From an uncultured Synechococcus sp. (GTDB lineage Bacteria > Cyanobacteriota > Cyanobacteriia > PCC-6307 > Cyanobiaceae), in assembly GCA_913040905.1 (NCBI GenBank), contig CAJWIC010000030.1:1-11235 (forward strand): a stretch of DNA of 11,235 bases, written 5' to 3'. Shown piece after piece: positions 6,525 through 11,235 of this stretch. The stretch's first letter is position 1, and each line of letters opens with the position of its first letter. The position numbers were made by a program, and so were the translations under genes. Under the pieces are notes generated by a model. The model made no database searches and was not told the DNA's origin. It saw only the letters and a list, made by a program, of their open reading frames with translations.

Positions 6525-7614
6525 AGCGGTAGACCCGATTGGGGATAACGCTCACGTTGAGGTCGAGATCCTCGAGGCCCAGAGCCTTCGAGCGTTCCAG
6601 CATGTTGCGTTGCATCGTGTCGATGCTGGCCTGATTGAGCAGATCCTCCGGGGCATTGAGCACCAGATCAACGCTGGCTTTGTTCTCGGCAACCCGGACG
6701 CTGCTGTACATCAACCGCACTCGGGTCCAGAGGCGGGGGTTTTTCTGAGCCATTTTCAACCGCTTGATCTGGCCGGCTTTGATCCGGCCGAATTCGGCAT
6801 CCAGTTCCTGGCGAACACTGAAGTCATGCAGTGATGACGACAGGGGAATGCAAAGCAGGCCCAGCAAACCGAGCCACAACACCAGATTCCGCCAGCATCG
6901 GCCGACGGATCCGTATTGCTGAAGAAGGAAGACCACCAGGCTGGCCACGGCGATCCCGATCAGGTTGGCCAGGAACAGCAGAAAGGACCCCTCGGCGATC
7001 TGATTGGTCAGGCCAGCAACGGTGCCGCGACCGAACACCGCCACGACATCGTCACCCAGGGTGAGCCCGATGCCACTGACGCAGAGCGGGGGCACCAGGG
7101 CGACGGCGATCGCCACACCAGCGATGGAGTTCGACAGCCGCTCCCGCGTCATCGAAAACGACCCCGCAACAGCTGCCGCCACCGCAATGCCGAGATCGAT
7201 CAGGTTCGGCGATGTTCGAGCTGTGATTTCCGACTGCACGTGGCCGATGCCCAGCAGCAGGCTGATGATTGCGGACGTGCTGACCACAGCGGTCACCCCC
7301 AGGGTCACCGTGACGGCTGAGCGACGGATCAGCTGTCCGTCGCTGACGGCCAGCCCGAAGGCCAGGCTGAGGATCGAATCCATCAACGGCGCAACGATCA
7401 TCGCTCCGATCACCACCGCGGTGCTGTTGGAGATCAATCCGAGGGTGGCGATCACAGCAGAGCTGATCAGCAGCACAAAAAACCCCAGTGAGGGCTTCGA
7501 GGAGGCGATGCGTGTCTCGTAAAGCTCAACCCGGGGGACTTTGGTTTCCAGATTGACCGCCCAGTGGCCGGAGAGCGAATCGGCGAAGCGCAGGATCGGG
7601 TTGGTCGTCGTCAC
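6481..7614 (-). CDS. DUF389 / TIGR00341 integral membrane protein
   Basis: A 377-residue membrane protein of a widespread family without settled function. About seven hydrophobic segments are visible (roughly residues 44-61, 64-91, 99-123, 138-153, 163-183, 210-231 and 243-260). They are followed by a soluble C-terminal domain of about 115 residues. The family hallmark NSTAVVIGAMIVAPLMD is at 63-79, and VPPLC at 174-178. No ATG precedes the first helix: GTG 7614 is used here, and TTG 7641 would add nine residues but overlap the divergent transporter's leader. Neither has a clear Shine-Dalgarno sequence. The stop at 6481 lies inside the convergent LPOR-like SDR. Substrate unknown; being next to a DMT transporter does not settle it. 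Confidence 0.88.
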   Translation of the reverse strand: MTTTNPILRFADSLSGHWAVNLETKVPRVELYETRIASSKPSLGFFVLLISSAVIATLGLISNSTAVVIGAMIVAPLMDSILSLAFGLAVSDGQLIRRSAVTVTLGVTAVVSTSAIISLLLGIGHVQSEITARTSPNLIDLGIAVAAAVAGSFSMTRERLSNSIAGVAIAVALVPPLCVSGIGLTLGDDVVAVFGRGTVAGLTNQIAEGSFLLFLANLIGIAVASLVVFLLQQYGSVGRCWRNLVLWLGLLGLLCIPLSSSLHDFSVRQELDAEFGRIKAGQIKRLKMAQKNPRLWTRVRLMYSSVRVAENKASVDLVLNAPEDLLNQASIDTMQRNMLERSKALGLEDLDLNVSVIPNRVYRFNIDPPAPSRSGDR

Positions 7615-7633
7615 GGCACGCTGGCCGAATTGT

Positions 7634-7638
7634 GGAGA
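7634..7638 (+). promoter_or_regulatory. Shine-Dalgarno GGAGA setting the start at 7647
   Basis: GGAGA lies 8 bases before ATG 7647. An upstream in-frame GTG at 7632 overlaps this site and so cannot use it, which favours the ATG. Confidence 0.65.
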
Positions 7639-7646
7639 CAAACCTG

Positions 7647-8489
7647 ATGACGGGGCAACTGGCCGCCATCGGTGCAGCGCTCTCCTGGACGCTGGCCTCA
7701 GGCCTCTGGCGGTCGGTCTCCGGAGCTGGATCAGCCCTGACCCTCAACGGTCTGAAGAACGGTCTGGCCTGCCTGCTGTTTCTGCCGGTGCTGCTGACCA
7801 TCCCCTGGTTGGACAACAAAGACGCGGTGATCGGGTTGTTGCTCAGTGGCGCGATCGGCATCGCCGCAGGCGACAGTTTTTATCTGGCGGCACTGCGCAG
7901 GCTGGGGACGCGGCGCACCCTCACCGTGGAGGCCCTGGGCCCGGTGCTGGCCAGCATCGGCAGTGTCGTGATGATGGGAGAAATGCTCTCCAGCCGGGCC
8001 TGGATTGGCGCAGCTCTGGTGACCGTCGCCGTGATGCTGGTGGCGGGGTCAGGTGAAGCGAACAGCAGAGATTCCGCTGGAGTGTTGCTGGCGCTCACCG
8101 CTGTGATCTGTGGTTTGACGGGAGCGTTCCTGGCACGGCAGGTGTTGATCAGCAGCGGCCTCTCACCAATCCAGACGGCAGCGATCCGCCTGTTGGGGGG
8201 ATGGCTGGCGCTGCTGCCTGTTCTGGGTCGGAGCGGCGGCAGCTGCTGGCCGATGCCGGCAACCGGCCGGATCAGGATCCTGGTGGCGACGGCACTGGGC
8301 ACAAACCTTGGAATCGCCCTGCAGCAATTGGTGTTTCAGCAGATGGCCGTCGGGCCGGGGGTCACCCTGATGAGCACAGCACCGGTGATGGCATTGTGCA
8401 TCGGCCACTGGGAAGGGGATCCGATTCAGGCCCGCGGGGTGGTGGCCGCCGGATTGGCGGTGGCCGGGGTGGCCTGCATCAGTCTCTGA
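7647..8489 (+). CDS. DMT superfamily transporter, EamA family
   Basis: A 280-residue inner-membrane protein with ten predicted helices in two five-helix repeats (approximately 4-20, 31-52, 61-83, 91-111, 118-134, 145-168, 174-194, 210-235, 238-255 and 264-280). This is the usual size and topology of drug/metabolite transporters. The first repeat has the typical AGDSFYLAALRRLGTRR loop into TVEALGPVLASIGSVVMMGE, matching the EamA pattern in which helix four is followed by a Gly-Glu. The substrate cannot be told from sequence. It is divergent from DUF389 with about 32 bp between starts. Its last 64 bp overlap the 3' end of convergent cobW. Confidence 0.9.
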   Translation: MTGQLAAIGAALSWTLASGLWRSVSGAGSALTLNGLKNGLACLLFLPVLLTIPWLDNKDAVIGLLLSGAIGIAAGDSFYLAALRRLGTRRTLTVEALGPVLASIGSVVMMGEMLSSRAWIGAALVTVAVMLVAGSGEANSRDSAGVLLALTAVICGLTGAFLARQVLISSGLSPIQTAAIRLLGGWLALLPVLGRSGGSCWPMPATGRIRILVATALGTNLGIALQQLVFQQMAVGPGVTLMSTAPVMALCIGHWEGDPIQARGVVAAGLAVAGVACISL

Positions 8490-9538
8490 AGGGAACTGCG
8501 AATCGCATCGGCAGCGTCAGGTTGCAGGGACAGCACCACCAGATCAGCACCGCAGCCGGAATCAGGCGTCCAGGCGGTGGGGGGTGAGGCTTCAAACCAG
8601 CTGTTCAGCCGAGGACCGACCATCTGAATCTGGAGCGGCAACGCTTTGCCGGACAGCCACAGGCGACCTTTGAGCCGGAGCACCTGATAGTCCCGGACCA
8701 ATTGGGGCAGCAGGGCCTCCACGGCGGAGCGATCCAGAACGCCATCCAGTTGCAGGCTCTGGCCCACCACCGCCACATGACTGTGATCGTGATGACTGTG
8801 GTCGTGATGGTCGTGGCTGTGATCGTGATGGTCGTGGTCGGGGTCGGGGTGGTGGTGATCCAGTCCCAGCACAACAGCGGCATCCACCTGGCCCTGGGCC
8901 ACCGGCAGCAGCGCGGTGCCCTGTCTCACCTGATCGGCAAGGGACGCCTGAACAGCTGACAGCGGAGCGGATTCAAGCCGGTCCGCACGGCTGATCAGCA
9001 CCAGATCGGCTGCCTGCAACTGGTCGTTGAACAGCTCGTCAATCGCTGTGATGTGATCAAGGCTTGGATCCTCCTGACGCTGACGCTCGAGCGCGTCGCG
9101 ATCAGCGACTGGACTTCCCGCCGCAAGGGCCTCGCCATCCACCACCGTCACCACACCATTCACATGAACGCGGCTGCGGATCTCCGGCCAGTCCAGGGCC
9201 TGCAGCAAGGGACGCGGTAAGGCCAGACCACTGGTCTCCACCACGATGCCGTCCAGCTGATCTGCCCGCTCCAGCAGACGTTCCATCGTCGGCAGGAAGT
9301 CGTCCTGAACGGTGCAGCAAAGGCAGCCGTTGTTGAGCTCCACCAGACGGCCGTCAATTTCTTCGTCCGGGCAGAAACCACAGCTTCTGATCAAGTCGCC
9401 ATCCAGGCCGACACTGCCGAACTCATTCACCATCACGGCCAACCGCTGGCCACTGCTGGTCAGCAGATGGCGGAGGACCGTGGTCTTGCCCGCCCCCAGA
9501 AAACCTGTGATGACGGTGACGGGAAGACGCTGAGCCAT
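8426..9538 (-). CDS. cobW: CobW-type G3E GTPase (COG0523) with His-rich metal-binding loop
   Basis: A 370-residue cytosolic GTP-dependent metallochaperone of the CobW/COG0523 family, linked in various bacteria to cobalt for cobalamin or to zinc homeostasis. Walker A is GFLGAGKTT (12-20), NEFG is at 38-41, the metal-binding GCLCC at 71-75, ETSG at 101-104, and SRAD (183-186) takes the place of the usual NKxD guanine-specificity motif. A His/Asp-rich loop (228-254, 15 His in 27 residues) separates the GTPase from the C-terminal CobW_C domain. The start is ATG 9538; a TTG at 9556 would run into the upstream gene. It begins 5 bp after the pentapeptide gene's stop. No Zur-box-like sequence was recognised. 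Whether the metal is cobalt or zinc is undecided. The C-terminal Ala/Thr/Pro tail overlaps the convergent transporter. Confidence 0.9.
   Translation of the reverse strand: MAQRLPVTVITGFLGAGKTTVLRHLLTSSGQRLAVMVNEFGSVGLDGDLIRSCGFCPDEEIDGRLVELNNGCLCCTVQDDFLPTMERLLERADQLDGIVVETSGLALPRPLLQALDWPEIRSRVHVNGVVTVVDGEALAAGSPVADRDALERQRQEDPSLDHITAIDELFNDQLQAADLVLISRADRLESAPLSAVQASLADQVRQGTALLPVAQGQVDAAVVLGLDHHHPDPDHDHHDHSHDHHDHSHHDHSHVAVVGQSLQLDGVLDRSAVEALLPQLVRDYQVLRLKGRLWLSGKALPLQIQMVGPRLNSWFEASPPTAWTPDSGCGADLVVLSLQPDAADAIRSSLQRLMQATPATANPAATTPRA
8781..8837. repeat. 21-bp tandem repeat encoding the CobW His-rich loop
   Basis: Two adjacent 21-bp units (8796-8816 and 8817-8837) differ at one base (8801 versus 8822), and a partial unit precedes them at 8781-8795. 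Each encodes about seven residues of alternating His and Asp. Being in frame, unit gain or loss would lengthen or shorten the metal-binding loop. Confidence 0.85.
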
Positions 9539-9543
9539 ACGGA

Positions 9544-10053
9544 TCAAGGGCGACAACCCAGGCTCTCACGGGTGGAGACGCCACTGCTGGGGTTGACGCC
9601 ATCGGCGCGGGAGCAGAGCGCACGTTGCTGGGGCAGATCCATCACCGCATTGGTGAAATCAGCTCCATCGATCACGGCGTCGGCAAAGCGGCTCTGCATC
9701 AACATCGCGTTGGTGAAGTTGGCACCGCGCAGGTCGGCTCCATCAAAACGACTGGCAAAACCCACCACATCCGAAAGGTCTGCATTGCGGAGGTCTGCCC
9801 CTTGCAGCTGGGATGTGTTGATCACCGCACCTCGCAGATCCGTTCCACTCAGATCGACCTCGCGTAAATCAGCCTTGAGGAATTCCTTCTCTTTCAGATC
9901 AAGGCCGTGCATATCGGCGCTGATCTCCTGCACTGCGAACTGGCCACGCAGCTCGGGAGCGGTGATCGCCTGAACGGAATCGGTCCACAGAAGGGTGCTG
10001 AGCACCACCAGGATCGCCGCCACCAGGGAGGCCGGACGGAGAAGGGCGCGCAT
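9544..10053 (-). CDS. Secreted/thylakoid-lumen pentapeptide repeat protein
   Basis: A 169-residue protein with an N-terminal signal peptide: basic start, hydrophobic core at about 8-22, and a likely cleavage after VQA (27-29). About seven pentapeptide units of the A(D/N)Lxx type follow (roughly 59-138, for example ADLRE, TDLRG, ADLRN, ADLRG, ANFTN, ADFTN), predicted to form a right-handed quadrilateral beta-helix. The C-terminus has two Cys (147 and 167) around GVNPSSGVSTRESLGC, as in the lumenal TL15/TL17-like pentapeptide proteins of chloroplasts and cyanobacteria, where they can form a disulphide. The start is ATG 10053, directly before the signal peptide; an upstream extension to 10215 would lie inside the divergent gene. 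Function unknown. It is probably co-transcribed with cobW. Confidence 0.85.
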   Translation of the reverse strand: MRALLRPASLVAAILVVLSTLLWTDSVQAITAPELRGQFAVQEISADMHGLDLKEKEFLKADLREVDLSGTDLRGAVINTSQLQGADLRNADLSDVVGFASRFDGADLRGANFTNAMLMQSRFADAVIDGADFTNAVMDLPQQRALCSRADGVNPSSGVSTRESLGCRP

Positions 10054-10095
10054 GGGACCGGTAATTTGAGCGCTCACGTTATGGCAACTGCCGGC

Positions 10096-10099
10096 GGAG
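10096..10099 (+). promoter_or_regulatory. Shine-Dalgarno GGAG setting the start at 10109
   Basis: GGAG lies 9 bases before ATG 10109 and 15 before the in-frame ATG at 10115, favouring the first. The rest of the 55-bp divergent gap (10054-10108) shows no convincing promoter on either strand. Confidence 0.55.
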
Positions 10100-10108
10100 C
10101 GACGCGTC

Positions 10109-10726
10109 ATGGCCATGAGTCTGCGGGTGGTGGTCCCACCCCATCCACTGATCGGACACTGGCTCGCGATGCTGCGCCATCGGGAGACACCGTCATCCCT
10201 GTATGCCACGGCCATGCAGGAGCTGGGCCGCTGGCTGACCTATGAGGCCCTGAGGGACTGGCTGCCGCACCGACAGGAACGCATCCCGACCGATCACGGC
10301 GAAGTCGACGCCACCGTTGTGGAAGCGGGCATCCCACTGCTGGCAATGCCAATTCTTCCTGCAGGACTGGAGCTCTGGCAGGGAGGACGTCATGTGCTTC
10401 CGGATGCTGCGCTCTGCCTGGACGGCGTCCCTGGGGGCATCGGCGCCAACACCGGTGTGATTCTGTTCGTCGACCAGGTCAGCGATGGTGAAGGGGTGCT
10501 CAAGGCTCTGCAGCAGCTGCAGGACCAGGGGGTGGATGGACGGCGGATCCGTCTGATCACGGCGCTCTGCGCCAGCCCAGGCCTCAAGTTGCTTGGAGAA
10601 GCGGTCCCCGATCTGACGCTGCACACCGCTTGCATCGATGAAAGCCTCACCCCGGAGGGCGGCATCGTCCCCGGCATCGGTGATCCAGTGCAACGGCTGC
10701 GGTTCAGGTCTGCGGGTCGCGACTAG
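10109..10726 (+). CDS. Uracil phosphoribosyltransferase homologue with altered PRPP site
   Basis: A 205-residue homologue of Upp, which makes UMP from uracil and PRPP in pyrimidine salvage. The N-terminus VVPPHPLIGHWLAMLRHRET (8-27) and the following ELGRWLTYEALRD (38-50) match UPRTases. The C-terminus HTACIDESLTPEGGIVPGIGD (172-192) matches the uracil-binding loop (E. coli TASID...GYIIPGLGD). In between, PILRAG has become PILPAG (81-86), and the PRPP loop, DPMLATGGS in E. coli, reads DQVSDGEGV (122-130). The segment joining the two is also shorter. So the fold and base-binding part are kept, but the PRPP site has lost its usual residues. It may be inactive, regulatory, or use another donor; an annotation as upp would be defensible by homology. 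It is divergent from the pentapeptide gene. Confidence 0.8.
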   Translation: MAMSLRVVVPPHPLIGHWLAMLRHRETPSSLYATAMQELGRWLTYEALRDWLPHRQERIPTDHGEVDATVVEAGIPLLAMPILPAGLELWQGGRHVLPDAALCLDGVPGGIGANTGVILFVDQVSDGEGVLKALQQLQDQGVDGRRIRLITALCASPGLKLLGEAVPDLTLHTACIDESLTPEGGIVPGIGDPVQRLRFRSAGRD

Positions 10727-10750
10727 ATTTCAACGAGGCAGGTTGAGCGC

Positions 10751-11029
10751 ATGGGACATCAGCACGAGACCGGTTCAGGCACCCTGTCCACCCTGGTGGC
10801 CGGAGCGGTGATCGGGGCTGCAGGACTGGCCTGGTGGCTGCTGAACGAAGCCGATCGTCGTCGCCGCATCGGCCAACAGCGGGCCATGCTCCATGCCCCG
10901 CGGATGCAGGACGGTTCCGAGGTGCTTGAGCACGGTGAGAACGGTCTGCTGGAGCAGCGGGTCGAACGACTCAATGCTGAAATCGCCCGCGTGCGAGCCC
11001 AACTGGAGCGCCTCGGATCGGAGGACTGA
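10751..11029 (+). CDS. Small one-helix membrane protein with C-terminal coiled coil
   Basis: A 92-residue protein not recognised from any named family. A His-containing N-terminus (MGHQHETG) leads to one hydrophobic helix (about 11-31, with small residues then WWLL). Next come an Arg-rich stop-transfer segment RRRR (36-39), a hydrophilic linker, and a heptad-like helix (64-88, LLEQRVERLNAEIARVRAQLERL) likely to form a coiled coil. The positive charges predict the C-terminus on the cytosolic side. It starts at ATG 10751, with GAGG 12 bases upstream. It lies 24 bp after the UPRTase homologue and 47 bp before ilvD, so the three may share a transcript. Confidence 0.75.
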   Translation: MGHQHETGSGTLSTLVAGAVIGAAGLAWWLLNEADRRRRIGQQRAMLHAPRMQDGSEVLEHGENGLLEQRVERLNAEIARVRAQLERLGSED

Positions 11030-11076
11030 GCGCTCGGTAGGTTGGCGGGATTGCCACCGGCACAGATCTCCGGCCC

Positions 11077-11235
11077 ATGCTCCGTTCCGACGCCGTCACC
11101 CAGGGAATTCAGCGCTCGCCCAACCGCGCCATGTTGCGGGCCGTCGGTTTCGGTGATGAAGACTTCGGCAAACCCATCCTGGGCATCGCCAACGGTTACA
11201 GCACGATCACGCCCTGCAATGTGGGCCTGAACGAT
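11077..11235 (+). CDS. ilvD: Dihydroxy-acid dehydratase, N-terminal part (runs off window)
   Basis: The first 53 codons of the [Fe-S] enzyme that dehydrates 2,3-dihydroxy-acids in valine, leucine and isoleucine synthesis. [20 protein letters not shown] (3-22), [13 protein letters not shown] (37-49) and the following VGLND are characteristic; Cys48 in TPCN is a known cluster ligand of the family. The start is ATG 11077, giving the usual short leader before the SPNRAM motif. No Shine-Dalgarno sequence is seen upstream. The remainder, normally some 500 further residues, is outside the window. Confidence 0.95.
   Translation, partial: MLRSDAVTQGIQRSPNRAMLRAVGFGDEDFGKPILGIANGYSTITPCNVGLND

Noticed and set aside
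333..7114. HIP1 palindromes GCGATCGC at 333-340 and 7107-7114
   Set aside because: Only two copies were noticed, both in coding sequence, and not many more than chance at this GC content, so there is no sign of the HIP1 enrichment of many other cyanobacteria.
8779..8860. Repeats that might be a small CRISPR or non-coding repeat array
   Set aside because: Units are 21 bp, directly tandem without spacers, in frame and encode the known His-rich loop of CobW.

Overview
The window looks like chromosomal DNA of a marine picocyanobacterium, most likely a Synechococcus of the marine cluster. It is GC-rich and gene-dense, with almost no spacer DNA. It carries an adenosylcobalamin-dependent (class II) ribonucleotide reductase, an LPOR-like dehydrogenase, a predicted thylakoid-lumen pentapeptide protein, a CobW-type GTPase and the start of ilvD. 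No phage, transposon or CRISPR hallmark is visible. The species assignment is inference from gene content and family resemblance, not from a database search.

Layout. Positions 1-1586 (+) hold the 3' two thirds of nrdJ. A tRNA-Ser(UGA) follows, with a promoter-like sequence before it and a clear intrinsic terminator after it. At 1909-2615 (+) two small genes sit head to tail: a ribbon-helix-helix-like protein and a protein with a divergent GIY-YIG/T5orf172-like core. They converge on a minus-strand cluster at 2612-4656, transcribed in the order LOG-family phosphoribohydrolase, SDR dehydrogenase, a small membrane-protein gene broken by a frameshift, and a HIT-family protein. Divergent from LOG, 4757-6524 (+) encodes an SdiA-regulated-type beta-propeller whose stop overlaps the start of an LPOR-like SDR. 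That SDR runs 44 bp into the end of a DUF389 membrane protein (minus). DUF389 is divergent from, and almost abutting, a DMT/EamA transporter (7647-8489, +). The transporter in turn runs 64 bp into the end of cobW (minus). cobW is the downstream partner of the lumenal pentapeptide gene. Divergent from that gene are a uracil phosphoribosyltransferase homologue with an altered PRPP site, a one-helix coiled-coil membrane protein, and the first 53 codons of ilvD.

Working together. nrdJ needs adenosylcobalamin and CobW-type proteins are metal chaperones often tied to cobalamin or zinc, but they lie 7 kb apart and nothing here shows co-regulation. The clearest functional couplings are physical: LOG and SDR share a TGATG stop/start junction, the beta-propeller and LPOR-like SDR overlap by 8 bp, and the pentapeptide gene and cobW are 5 bp apart. 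Most of the window reads as ordinary core genome. The points that merit a second look are the G8 tract at the LOG/SDR junction, the frameshifted small membrane gene, the UPRTase homologue whose PRPP-binding loop is lost while its uracil loop is kept, and the small gene pair downstream of the tRNA.
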